From Paludibacter sp. UBA6032 (lineage in GTDB: Bacteria > Bacteroidota > Bacteroidia > Bacteroidales > Paludibacteraceae), in assembly GCA_002427885.1 (NCBI GenBank), contig DIZI01000018.1, positions 50,996 through 114,995 of the forward strand: a stretch of DNA of 64,000 nt. Direction: 5' to 3'. Both the position numbers and the translations under genes were made by a program. Positions 28,630-37,612 of this stretch are shown here, piece by piece. A model generated the notes under the pieces. It made no database searches and was not told the origin of the DNA. It was given only the letters and a program-made list of their open reading frames with translations. The first letter of the stretch is position 1, and every line of letters begins with the position of its first letter.

Positions 28630-28716
28630 ATATCCATCAATAATTTGGTTATTTGATTTAGATTATAATAATTTATATCTTTACAATCGTAAAGTTGTAG
28701 ACATTAAAACTCACCG

Positions 28717-28755
28717 AAAAGTCTGAACTTCAATAGCTCAGACTTTTCATTTTTT
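28717..28755 (+). terminator. Terminator or attenuator after the SusD-like gene
   Basis: 10-bp stem AAAAGTCTGA / TCAGACTTTT with an 11-base loop (28717-28747), followed by CA and a run of T. No TAnnTTTG promoter is visible between it and the next gene at 28799, so partial read-through is probable. Confidence 0.75.
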
Positions 28756-28798
28756 TACAGAAGAAAATACACAATTTCAAATATCTAATTTAAAAATC

Positions 28799-30646
28799 AT
28801 GTTTAAAAAAGTAATTTTATTTTTTATCATTTTATTATCTTCAAACGTATCAGCTCAAATAGAACGTGTTGAACCTGCTTTCTGGTGGGTTGGAATGAAA
28901 AACACACAATTACAATTATTGATTCATGGAAATGAAATTTGTAACCGGAAAGTTGAAATTCAATATCCCGGAATAAGAATATTAAAAGTAAACCGGGCAT
29001 GCAGTCCGAATTACCTGTTTGTAACATTGGATTTAGATCCAAAAATTACAAAAGCAGGCAAATTCGATATTCAATTATCACAACCCGAAAAGCCAATTAT
29101 TACAGTTAACTACGAACTAAAAAAAAGAAGGAATGATTCTGAAAAACGTTTAGGTTTTTCGAGTGCAGATGTTATTTATTTACTCATGCCCGATAGGTTT
29201 GCAAATGGTGACAGCACCAATGACAATGTCGAATCCCAACCTGAAAAAGTCGATCGAAAAAACAGCAGTGGTCGTCACGGTGGTGATTTAAAAGGAATGC
29301 AGGAACATTTGGATTATATAAAAGAACTAGGTGCAACCGCGATATGGAGTACTCCTCTTCTTGAAAATAATTACACTAAATATACTTATCACGGGTATGC
29401 TATCAGCGATTATTACAAAATTGATCCACGATTTGGGAGCAATGACGATTATGTAAAATTTGTTGCAGCTTCACATCAAAAAGGGTTGAAAGTAATTATG
29501 GATATGGTCTCTAACCATTGTGGTATCTGGGCCTGGTGGATGAGTGACTTACCTTTTGAGGACTGGATTCACCAATTTCCGGAATATACACAAACCAATC
29601 ATAAAGCCAACACTATCAAAGATATTCATGCATCTAAAATAGATAAGGATCTTTTTCTAAATGGATGGTTTGATAAATCGATGCCGGATATGAACCAGCA
29701 AAACCAATATTTCTGGACTTATTTTATTCAAAACTCCATTTGGTGGATTGAAAATGCGGATCTGGATGGCATTCGTATGGATACCTATCCCTATAACGAT
29801 CGGGATGCAATGGCGCAATGGGCAAAAGCAATTACTGATGAGTATCCAAATTTCAACATTATGGGTGAAACATGGTTGTTCAGTCCTCAGGATATTGCCT
29901 TCTGGCAGAAAGACGCCGTCAACGCACTGCATTACAATTCCAATCTTCCGACGGTTATGGATTTTATATTACAAAGAGCATTGACTACTTGTTTCAATGA
30001 ACACGGAAAACCATGGGAGGATTTGGGAATGAACCGACTTTACAATACTATTTCAAACGATTATTTGTATGCCAATATTAATGATTTATTAATTTTCTCA
30101 GAAAACCATGACACACAACGTTATAATTTTCTGTTGAACGGCGATTTGGCAAAATTCAAAATGGCTATGTCATTTTTGATGACTACCCGTGGCATTCCTC
30201 AAATATATTATGGTTCTGAAATTGGCATGACAGGAAATAAAGACAAAGGTGATGGAGATATTCGCCGTGATTTTCCGGGTGGTTGGCCGGGTGATTCAAT
30301 GAATGCATTTTCGGCAAAAGGTCGCACCCCAATTCAAAATGAAAGGTTCGATTTTCTATCCAAACTTTTAAATTGGAGAAAAAACAAAACGGTTATTCAT
30401 ACAGGCCTATTAACTCAATATGTACCTGATAATGACATATATGTATATTTCAGATACAACGAAAAAGAAAAGATTATGGTCATAATCAATAATAATGAAA
30501 CCGATCAGATTCTCAAAACAGACCGTTATGCTGAAAGTTTGGAGAATATTACGACCGGAACTGATGTTATGACCGGTAAAAAATTCGATTTAAAAACCGA
30601 CATTTCAATTTTAAAGCAAACTGCATTGATTTTAGAATTGCAGTAA
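28799..30646 (+). CDS. GH13 SusA-like neopullulanase (second copy)
   Basis: 615 residues with a signal peptide ending near SNVSAQ. The N-terminal domain (VEPAFWWVGMKNTQLQLLIHG) and barrel closely parallel the enzyme at 16847-18691. Catalytic residues are Asp in LDGIRMDTYPYND (near 325), Glu in IMGETWLF and Asp in FSENHDTQRYN. Region I is IMDMVSNHCG. It should act in the periplasm on imported alpha-glucan oligosaccharides. The two paralogues may differ in linkage or chain-length preference. It heads the sub-operon GH13, GH13, esterase with gaps of 33 and 14 bases. Confidence 0.93.
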   Translation: MFKKVILFFIILLSSNVSAQIERVEPAFWWVGMKNTQLQLLIHGNEICNRKVEIQYPGIRILKVNRACSPNYLFVTLDLDPKITKAGKFDIQLSQPEKPIITVNYELKKRRNDSEKRLGFSSADVIYLLMPDRFANGDSTNDNVESQPEKVDRKNSSGRHGGDLKGMQEHLDYIKELGATAIWSTPLLENNYTKYTYHGYAISDYYKIDPRFGSNDDYVKFVAASHQKGLKVIMDMVSNHCGIWAWWMSDLPFEDWIHQFPEYTQTNHKANTIKDIHASKIDKDLFLNGWFDKSMPDMNQQNQYFWTYFIQNSIWWIENADLDGIRMDTYPYNDRDAMAQWAKAITDEYPNFNIMGETWLFSPQDIAFWQKDAVNALHYNSNLPTVMDFILQRALTTCFNEHGKPWEDLGMNRLYNTISNDYLYANINDLLIFSENHDTQRYNFLLNGDLAKFKMAMSFLMTTRGIPQIYYGSEIGMTGNKDKGDGDIRRDFPGGWPGDSMNAFSAKGRTPIQNERFDFLSKLLNWRKNKTVIHTGLLTQYVPDNDIYVYFRYNEKEKIMVIINNNETDQILKTDRYAESLENITTGTDVMTGKKFDLKTDISILKQTALILELQ

Positions 30647-30679
30647 AATATAATTCGATAAATCCTTTAAAGAATCAGT

Positions 30680-32074
30680 ATGAAAAAAGTTATTTTCCCT
30701 TTGATTTCATTGCTAATTTTAGCAATAACTATCGGTGTCTTAAATTCCTGTAAAACAAAAACGAATAAAACAGAGAATTTAATGGATTCAATTCAGTATA
30801 AAAAAACGACTCCTGAGTGGGCCAAAAACGCGAATATTTACGAAGTCAATACCCGTCAATATACCCCCGAAGGTACATTTAAAGCTTTTCAACAGCATTT
30901 GCCACGGCTAAAAGCAATGGGCGTTGATATTATCTGGATGATGCCCATTAACCCGATTGGAGTAAAAAACAGAAAAGGAACTTTGGGAAGTTATTATTCC
31001 ATTCGGGATTACAAAGCAATTAATCCTGAATTCGGGACTGAAGCCGATTTTAAAAATCTTGTAAGCGAGGCACATAAACTGGGCATGCGTGTCATTATTG
31101 ATTGGGTGGCAAATCATACTTCATGGGACAATGTCTGGATTCAACCGCATCCGGATTGGTACACAAAAGATAGTCTTGGCAATATAATTGTTCCAAAAGG
31201 TACAGATTGGGATGATACAGCTGATTTGAACTACGATAATCCTGAATTACGTAAAGCTATGATTGATGCCATGATCTATTGGGTTAAGAATGAAGATATT
31301 GACGGATTCCGTTGCGATGTTGCCGGAATGGTTCCACTCAATTTCTGGATGCATGCCCGAAAAGCGATTGATGAACAGAAACCCGGATGTTTTTTTCTTG
31401 CAGAAGATGGCGAACCTGCCATCCACAAAGCTTTTGATATGAGTTACGATTGGCCTTTGAAAGACATTATGAATGATATTGCCAAAGGTAAAAAGAATGT
31501 AAACGATTTGATCATGCATTTTGAAAATGAGTCGAAAAAATTCAAACCGGAGGATTTGAGAATGCAATTCACAACCAATCATGACTTAAATACCTGGGAA
31601 GGTACAGAATATGAACGGCTGGGTGATAGTGCTGTAGATGCATTCACTGTTCTGACCTACACTATACCAGGCATGCCATTAACCTATTCCGGACAAGAAG
31701 AACCATTAAAAAAACGCCTTAAGTTTTTCGATAAAGATACGGTCGGATTCAAGTTATATCAACGACAGGAATTACTTACAAAATTGAATCAACTGAAAAC
31801 CGGAAATAAGGCTCTTTGGAATCCGAGTTACAAAAGCAGTTTTATGGGATTGAGAAACACGAATCCTGTTAATGTATTGACTTATATCCGATTCTATAAG
31901 AAAACACAGGTTTTTTGTGCATTTAACTTTTCATCGAAAGAACAAACATTTAAAATAACAGATGCTATTATTGGTGATTTTGTAAATTATCTTGGTGAAA
32001 AGTTTCCTGTTAAATCAAATGTTGAAATGAAATTAAAACCCTGGGGTTATTCCGTTCAGATTTCAATTCCATAA
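30680..32074 (+). CDS. GH13 alpha-amylase-type lipoprotein
   Basis: 464 residues with a lipoprotein signal (ITIGVLNSCKTKTNKTEN, Cys near 24). This is a compact single-barrel GH13. Region I is IIDWVANHTSWDN, the nucleophile is in IDGFRCDVAGMVP (near 211), the acid/base Glu lies in FFLAEDGEP and the third acid in FTTNHDLNTWEG. PEWAKNANIYEVNTRQYTPEG at the start is typical of this amylase group. It probably cleaves maltodextrins while membrane-anchored. It lies 33 bases after the previous GH13 gene and 14 bases before the esterase gene. Confidence 0.92.
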   Translation: MKKVIFPLISLLILAITIGVLNSCKTKTNKTENLMDSIQYKKTTPEWAKNANIYEVNTRQYTPEGTFKAFQQHLPRLKAMGVDIIWMMPINPIGVKNRKGTLGSYYSIRDYKAINPEFGTEADFKNLVSEAHKLGMRVIIDWVANHTSWDNVWIQPHPDWYTKDSLGNIIVPKGTDWDDTADLNYDNPELRKAMIDAMIYWVKNEDIDGFRCDVAGMVPLNFWMHARKAIDEQKPGCFFLAEDGEPAIHKAFDMSYDWPLKDIMNDIAKGKKNVNDLIMHFENESKKFKPEDLRMQFTTNHDLNTWEGTEYERLGDSAVDAFTVLTYTIPGMPLTYSGQEEPLKKRLKFFDKDTVGFKLYQRQELLTKLNQLKTGNKALWNPSYKSSFMGLRNTNPVNVLTYIRFYKKTQVFCAFNFSSKEQTFKITDAIIGDFVNYLGEKFPVKSNVEMKLKPWGYSVQISIP

Positions 32075-32088
32075 TAAATATCAATTGT

Positions 32089-33855
32089 ATGAGATTCTTA
32101 TCGCTTACATACCTGTTTTTTTTTATTGTAAGTCAGTGTCTGTCCCAAAATATTCAAAAAGTCAGTTCAGGTAGTCTGAATCATCTTGACGATTTTAAAT
32201 CGGAGAATATTCCTGACAGAAATATTGATGTCTGGCTACCTGATGGTTACACAATTTCAAAAAAATATAATGTAATTTACATGCATGATGGTCAAATGTT
32301 GTTCGACAGCACTCAGACCTGGAACAAAAAAGAATGGAAAGTGGACGAAATACTTTCACAACTTATTAGAGATCATAAAGTTGAAAATTGCATTGTTGTA
32401 GCCATTTGGAATAATGGTTCAGAACGGATTTCCGAATATTTCCCGAACAAAATTTTCAATTTGCTGGATGATAAAACACAGAAAAAATTGTCTTTCAAAT
32501 ATTTTAATGGAAAATCAGCCAATGGCGATAATTATTTGAAGTTTATCGTTAATGAACTCAAACCTTATATTGATAAAAACTTTTCAACAAAAAGTGATAA
32601 AGATCACACTTTCATGATTGGTTCGAGCATGGGCGGATTAATTTCTATTTACGCTATTTCAGAATATCCGGATATATTTGGAGGTGTGGCATGTTTATCG
32701 ACTGCCTGGTTAAGTCAGATTGAACCTAATTATGCAATTCCTTCTACCACTTTTGATTATCTGAAAAATAATTTGCCAGTCCCTTTTGGACATAAGATTT
32801 ATATGGATTATGGCACCGGTGAAAGTGATAAATCATATGAATTGACTCAATCATTTATTGATTTAATCGCCAAAGGAAAAGGATATAATGAAAACAATTA
32901 TTTGTCAAAAGTCTACGACAAAGACGAACATAATGAAATTGCCTGGAGCAAACGGTTGCATGTTCCGGTTGAGTTTTTGTTAGCTACAAAGCCATTTCAA
33001 AAGCCCAAATTTGGTAAAATTGATCGTTTTGAAAACTTTCCTTCAAAATTTATAACACTTAGAGATGTTGAAATATGGTTACCTGAAGGTTACAACACGA
33101 AAAAGAAATATGCAGTTTTATATATGCACGACGGTCAAATGTTATTCGATTCGACTACCACCTGGAATCATCAGGCATGGGCTGCAGACCTTGTGGCTAC
33201 AAAACTAATGAAAGAAGGAAAAGTTCAGGATTTTATCATTGTTGGAATAAGCAACGGTGGTAAAACACGTCCTATTGATTATTTTCCCCAAAAACCATAC
33301 GAATCTTTAACTCAGGTTCAAAAGGATTTTGTAAATAAGAATCTAAATGAAACGGAAAAAACTGTTGACATTTTTAAACCTGTTTCAGATAATTACCTCA
33401 AATTTCTGGTGAGGGAATTAAAACCTTATATAGACAAAAATTATTCAGTTTATAAAGACAGAGCTCATACTTTTATTGCAGGAAGTAGCATGGGAGGATT
33501 AATTTCAATGTATGCCATTTGCGAATATCCAAACATATTTGGTGGTGCAGTTTGTATGTCCACTCATTGGCCGGGAATTTTTACAGTTGAAAATAATCCG
33601 ATTCCTAACGCTTTTGTAAATTATATGAGTATCTATTTACCAAATCCAAAAACTCATAAGATATACTTCGATTATGGAGATCAAACATTGGATGCAATGT
33701 ATGCACCTTTACAAAAGAAAGTAGATGAAGTCATGAAGTTAAAAGGATTTACTGAAAAAAGTTGGATCACAAAATTCTTTCCCGGTCAAAATCATAGCGA
33801 AAAATCCTGGAATAGTCGATTAAATATTCCGTTGGAATTTCTTTTGAAAAAATAA
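32089..33855 (+). CDS. Tandem-duplicated esterase (two CE1/PF00756-like alpha/beta-hydrolase domains)
   Basis: 588 residues with a signal peptide (MRFLSLTYLFFFIVSQCLSQ). Two homologous alpha/beta-hydrolase domains follow each other (about 25-300 and 310-588). Each has the entry motif VIYMHDGQMLFDS or VLYMHDGQMLFDS, the serine elbow GSSMGGL (near residues 180 and 466), a candidate Asp (MDYGTGESD, FDYGDQTLD) and His (DEHNEIAW, QNHSEKSW). Both copies therefore look catalytically complete. The family includes acyl and feruloyl esterases. The substrate in an alpha-glucan locus is unknown. It is the last gene of its operon; the next gene has its own operator. Confidence 0.87.
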   Translation: MRFLSLTYLFFFIVSQCLSQNIQKVSSGSLNHLDDFKSENIPDRNIDVWLPDGYTISKKYNVIYMHDGQMLFDSTQTWNKKEWKVDEILSQLIRDHKVENCIVVAIWNNGSERISEYFPNKIFNLLDDKTQKKLSFKYFNGKSANGDNYLKFIVNELKPYIDKNFSTKSDKDHTFMIGSSMGGLISIYAISEYPDIFGGVACLSTAWLSQIEPNYAIPSTTFDYLKNNLPVPFGHKIYMDYGTGESDKSYELTQSFIDLIAKGKGYNENNYLSKVYDKDEHNEIAWSKRLHVPVEFLLATKPFQKPKFGKIDRFENFPSKFITLRDVEIWLPEGYNTKKKYAVLYMHDGQMLFDSTTTWNHQAWAADLVATKLMKEGKVQDFIIVGISNGGKTRPIDYFPQKPYESLTQVQKDFVNKNLNETEKTVDIFKPVSDNYLKFLVRELKPYIDKNYSVYKDRAHTFIAGSSMGGLISMYAICEYPNIFGGAVCMSTHWPGIFTVENNPIPNAFVNYMSIYLPNPKTHKIYFDYGDQTLDAMYAPLQKKVDEVMKLKGFTEKSWITKFFPGQNHSEKSWNSRLNIPLEFLLKK

Positions 33856-33904
33856 AAGTATCATTTAATATAAATAGATTTTTATTTTGAAATCATATTT
33901 GGTT

Positions 33905-33922
33905 GTTGCAATCGTTTGCAAC
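33905..33922. promoter_or_regulatory. LacI-type operator upstream of the T9SS amylase gene
   Basis: GTTGCAATCGTTTGCAAC is an 18-bp palindrome with one mismatched pair, sharing the GCAA-CG-TTTGC core with the sites at 23631 and 39175. Its centre is 61.5 bases before the -7 box at 33975. Confidence 0.75.
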
Positions 33923-33974
33923 TTAAAATCAACTATCAGAGACCCCACTCTTGCTATATTTTTGATAATTGTAT

Positions 33975-33982
33975 TACATTTG
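33975..33982 (+). promoter_or_regulatory. -7 promoter element of the T9SS amylase gene
   Basis: TACATTTG matches TAnnTTTG, 55 bases before the start codon. A TTG at 33951-33953 is spaced 21 bases away instead of 19. An alternative -7, TATTTTTG, is at 33957-33964, but only the 33975 copy keeps the operator spacing seen at the other promoters. Confidence 0.55.
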
Positions 33983-34036
33983 TGATAGTTTGAATATCAA
34001 AACCTTATCTAATAAAATTCCCATAAAAAAAAAATT

Positions 34037-36808
34037 ATGAAAAAGCCATTTTTATCATTCATATTGTTAGTCTTCTCGGCTTTCAGTTGGGCACAACTGG
34101 TAACTTCAAATCCACAATTTGTTACTCAATCAGGAGGTGTTATTGAATTAACGTTCGATATGTCATCAACCGAGGGAAATCTGGGTTTATATGGATATAC
34201 AGGCGATGTATACGCTCACGTTGGAGTTATAACTTCAAGTAGTTTAAGTTCTTCAGACTGGAAATACGTCGTAACTCCATGGCCTTCAATAACAAATTTA
34301 GCATTAGCAAATACAACAAAAAATAAACTTACAGCTCTTGGAAACAATAAGTTTAAATTGACAATTGCTCCAACAATAAGAGATTATTTTGGAATTACTT
34401 CGACAGAAACTGTTCAAAAAATTGCTGTTGTATTAAGAAATGCTGATGGAAGCAAACAGGAAAAAACATCGAGTGGTGGCGATATCTTTATAAATGTATA
34501 TGCAGCAGGCTTAAATGTCGCATTTAGCAATCCGAGTTCAAACCAGAGTATTACAGCAGGAACAACGATGGATATTCAATTCGGTTCATCCATTGCATCG
34601 AATCTAAATTTGTTGATTAACGGAACCAGTGTGCAAACGGCTTCATCAGCAACAAGTTTATCGTATTCTTATACTTTTGCTACTGCTAACGACTATACCT
34701 TGATTGCCCAGGCAAGTTTAAGCGGAGTAATAGTGGCTGATACTGTTCAGATTTGTGTTCCTGCCGCAGTAACAGATGAGGCCAAACCTTCAGGTCTGAA
34801 AGATGGAATTAATTATATTGATAATACAACGACCACATTAATCATGTATGCACCCGGGAAAAACAATGTTTTTGTCATTGGCGATTTCAATAATTGGACC
34901 CAACTCAATGCATATCAAATGAAACGGGACGGAAATTATTGGTGGATAACTATAAACGGACTTACACCCGGAAAACTCTATGGTTTTCAATATCTTGTAG
35001 ATGGCACATTAAAAGTGAGCGATCCATACACCGAATTGGTCCTGGACCCATGGAATGACAAGTGGATAAATCAATATAACAATATTTTTCCTGATTTAAA
35101 ACCGTATCCGACAGGCAAAACAGATGGGTTGGTTGCAACTTTGCAAACACAGAAAACTCCCTATAGCTGGGAGATAACAAATTTCAGCATGCCATCGCGT
35201 GAAAATATGGTTATTTATGAAATGCTGTTGCGCGATTTTACCCCGGAAAAATCACTGGATGCTGCCATTTTAAAATTGGATTATTTAAAAAACTTAGGTA
35301 TCACAGCTGTTGAATTAATGCCTGTCACAGAATTCGACGGAAACAATAGCTGGGGATATAATCCAAATCATTATTTTGCACCTGATAAAGCGTATGGGAC
35401 TCCCGACACTTACAAAAAATTCATTGATGAATGTCATAAACGGGGTATGGCCGTAATTTTGGATATGGTATTCAATCAGGCCTCAGGTCTTTGCCCTTTT
35501 GCAGCACTTTATTGGGACGCTATCAATAACCGCCCGGCAGCTAATAACCCCTGGATGAATCCGATAGCACCACATCCTTATAGTGTAATGAACGATTTCA
35601 ATCATAGTTTTTCCGGAACAAAAGAGTATTTTAAACGTGTATTACAATACTGGATTACAGAATATAAAGTGGATGGTTATCGCATGGACCTAACAAAAGG
35701 ATTTACACAAACTCCCAGTACGGAAGCCACAGCCAGTAATTACGATCAATCCCGTATAAATAATCTGACCGATTACTACAATGCCGCCAAATCGGTAAAA
35801 AGTGACGTCATGTTTATTATGGAACATTTTTGTAACAATGATGAAGAAACCGTTTTGGCAAATCAGGGAATGTTTTTGTGGAGAAATACAAATAATTCTT
35901 ATTCTCAATCAGCAATGGGTTATCAGAGTAGTAGTGATTTCTCAGGAATGGTTACTACACCACGTCAATGGGTTGGTTATGCTGAGAGTCATGACGAAGA
36001 ACGCAACTTTTACAAAGCAAAAACGTATGGTGCAGGTACAATTATGACCGATTCTGTTGTCCGGATAAACAGGGTGCCTTTAAATATAGCTTTTACAACT
36101 TTATTACCCGGTCCAAAAATGATTTACGAGTTTGGAGAATTGGGTTACGATTATTCGATTAATTCAAATGGTGGACGAACGAATGAAAAACCCTCGGTAT
36201 GGGGTTGGTTAAACCTTACACAACGTAAAGCAGCCAGTGATGCATCTGCAAAAATTTTGACCCTCCGAGAACTTTATCCGAATGCATTTACCCAAGGTAA
36301 TTTTACTCTGAATATTGCATATTCTGATTGGTCTTCGGGACGTCGTATTGCATTGACTCATTCTGATTTAAATATGATAGTTTTGGGAAACTTTGATCCA
36401 ACCATGACTATCACTGCCATGCCAAATTTTCCAAGTTCGGGAATCTGGTATAATTTGATTAGTGGAGAACAATTAACAGTAAACAATACTCATATGACAA
36501 TAAGTATGCAACCAGGCGATTTATTGATTTACACAGACCGAAAAGTAAACTCTCCGAGCGGCTTGAAAGAGACAGGATTTAAAAGTGATTGTACTGTTTA
36601 TCCTTCAATAACAAAAGGAATGGTCTATATTTCAACTGCAAGTTCAATACAAAACATTCAGGTTTATAATATGCAGGGCATGTTAGTTACATCGGATACA
36701 AACTCAAATGTAAATGAAATTGATTTGTCAAAAATGATCAATGGGCTTTATTTAATGGAAGTTACAACTTTACAAGGGAAAAGCAGGTATAAAATCATTA
36801 AAGATTAA
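34037..36808 (+). CDS. GH13 alpha-amylase with N-terminal binding modules and T9SS sorting domain
   Basis: 923 residues with a signal peptide (MKKPFLSFILLVFSAFSWAQ). Order: an N-terminal module (about 22-155) and a second Ig-like module (about 160-245), a CBM48-like domain (about 265-340, VFVIGDFNNWTQLNAY), a GH13 barrel (about 385-760) and a T9SS type A sorting domain (about 850-923, ending YKIIKD). Catalytic residues: Asp in VDGYRMDLTKGF (near 550), Glu in FIMEHFCNND and Asp in YAESHDEERN. Region I reads ILDMVFNQASG, with Gln where GH13 normally has His. It is probably secreted to the cell surface to start starch breakdown. It has its own operator and promoter. Confidence 0.92.
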   Translation: MKKPFLSFILLVFSAFSWAQLVTSNPQFVTQSGGVIELTFDMSSTEGNLGLYGYTGDVYAHVGVITSSSLSSSDWKYVVTPWPSITNLALANTTKNKLTALGNNKFKLTIAPTIRDYFGITSTETVQKIAVVLRNADGSKQEKTSSGGDIFINVYAAGLNVAFSNPSSNQSITAGTTMDIQFGSSIASNLNLLINGTSVQTASSATSLSYSYTFATANDYTLIAQASLSGVIVADTVQICVPAAVTDEAKPSGLKDGINYIDNTTTTLIMYAPGKNNVFVIGDFNNWTQLNAYQMKRDGNYWWITINGLTPGKLYGFQYLVDGTLKVSDPYTELVLDPWNDKWINQYNNIFPDLKPYPTGKTDGLVATLQTQKTPYSWEITNFSMPSRENMVIYEMLLRDFTPEKSLDAAILKLDYLKNLGITAVELMPVTEFDGNNSWGYNPNHYFAPDKAYGTPDTYKKFIDECHKRGMAVILDMVFNQASGLCPFAALYWDAINNRPAANNPWMNPIAPHPYSVMNDFNHSFSGTKEYFKRVLQYWITEYKVDGYRMDLTKGFTQTPSTEATASNYDQSRINNLTDYYNAAKSVKSDVMFIMEHFCNNDEETVLANQGMFLWRNTNNSYSQSAMGYQSSSDFSGMVTTPRQWVGYAESHDEERNFYKAKTYGAGTIMTDSVVRINRVPLNIAFTTLLPGPKMIYEFGELGYDYSINSNGGRTNEKPSVWGWLNLTQRKAASDASAKILTLRELYPNAFTQGNFTLNIAYSDWSSGRRIALTHSDLNMIVLGNFDPTMTITAMPNFPSSGIWYNLISGEQLTVNNTHMTISMQPGDLLIYTDRKVNSPSGLKETGFKSDCTVYPSITKGMVYISTASSIQNIQVYNMQGMLVTSDTNSNVNEIDLSKMINGLYLMEVTTLQGKSRYKIIKD

Positions 36809-36826
36809 AACCTAAATATAATTTCC

Positions 36827-36864
36827 AAACAGGTATAGATTTGAAAACTATACCTGTTTTTTTA
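36827..36864 (+). terminator. Terminator of the T9SS amylase gene
   Basis: 12-bp perfect stem AAACAGGTATAG / CTATACCTGTTT around a 9-base loop, followed by a run of T. Confidence 0.88.
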
Positions 36865-36891
36865 TATTACAATCTCATAAAAATGAATTAA

Positions 36892-37515
36892 TTAAACAAG
36901 AGGCACAAAGATATAACCGGGATAGTTGTATTCATCAAATTCGTTTTCGCTTATTTTTTTAATTAAACGAATAGATTGACCGGAAAAGTTATTAACTGGA
37001 ATTACCAGTCTTCCACCAAGTTTTAATAGTAAGGCAAGTTTTTGAGGAACCGTACTATCCGCTCCAGCCGACACCAAAATGCAATCGAAATTATCCGGTG
37101 CTAAATCAGTCCAGGATCCCTCAAAAAATTCTATATTGCTGTAGTGATACTTTGATAAATTTCCCTTCCCAAATTTGTAAACTTCAGGTACAATTTCTAC
37201 CGATAAGACCGTCCCGTTCTTACCAACCGATACAGACAAAATTCCACTCGTCCAGCCCGATCCAAAACCGATATCAAGGACCTTATCACCAGACTTTGGC
37301 TGTAAAAGTTCCATCATAAAAGCAACTGTTGAAGGTTGTGAAATTGTTTGACTGTATCCTATGGAAATGGGGCTATTTTCGTATGCTCTCCATGAATATA
37401 TTCCAGGAACAAAGTTCTGTCTGTCATTTTTCAGAAATGCTTCAATTAAACCAGACGTTTTAAGAACTCCTATTTTAATTAGGCGTTCCACTAATTCAGA
37501 CATATCTGATTTCAT
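36892..37515 (-). CDS. Protein-L-isoaspartate O-methyltransferase family protein
   Basis: 207-residue SAM-dependent methyltransferase. PISIGYSQTISQPSTVAFM is the PCMT substrate-loop motif, VLDIGFGSGWTSGILS is SAM motif I and FDCILVSAGADSTVP follows the family pattern. PCMT repairs isoaspartyl residues in damaged proteins. Motif I usually reads EIGTGSGY, so this is a divergent member. Its position between two alpha-glucan genes seems incidental. Confidence 0.85.
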   Translation of the reverse strand: MKSDMSELVERLIKIGVLKTSGLIEAFLKNDRQNFVPGIYSWRAYENSPISIGYSQTISQPSTVAFMMELLQPKSGDKVLDIGFGSGWTSGILSVSVGKNGTVLSVEIVPEVYKFGKGNLSKYHYSNIEFFEGSWTDLAPDNFDCILVSAGADSTVPQKLALLLKLGGRLVIPVNNFSGQSIRLIKKISENEFDEYNYPGYIFVPLV

Positions 37516-37564
37516 AGTATTTGCATAAATTATTTCTCAAAAAGCTGTATAAATACAACAAAAA

Positions 37565-37594
37565 AAAGGCTGCACGAGTTTTCGTACAGCCTTT
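37565..37594 (-). terminator. Terminator of the starch-binding protein gene
   Basis: 13-bp stem with one mismatch (AAAGGCTGCACGA / TCGTACAGCCTTT, 4-base loop), followed on the minus strand by seven or more T. It lies 18 bases after the stop codon of the gene at 37613-38887. Confidence 0.85.
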
Positions 37595-37612
37595 ACTTTC
37601 TAATTTAATTTC

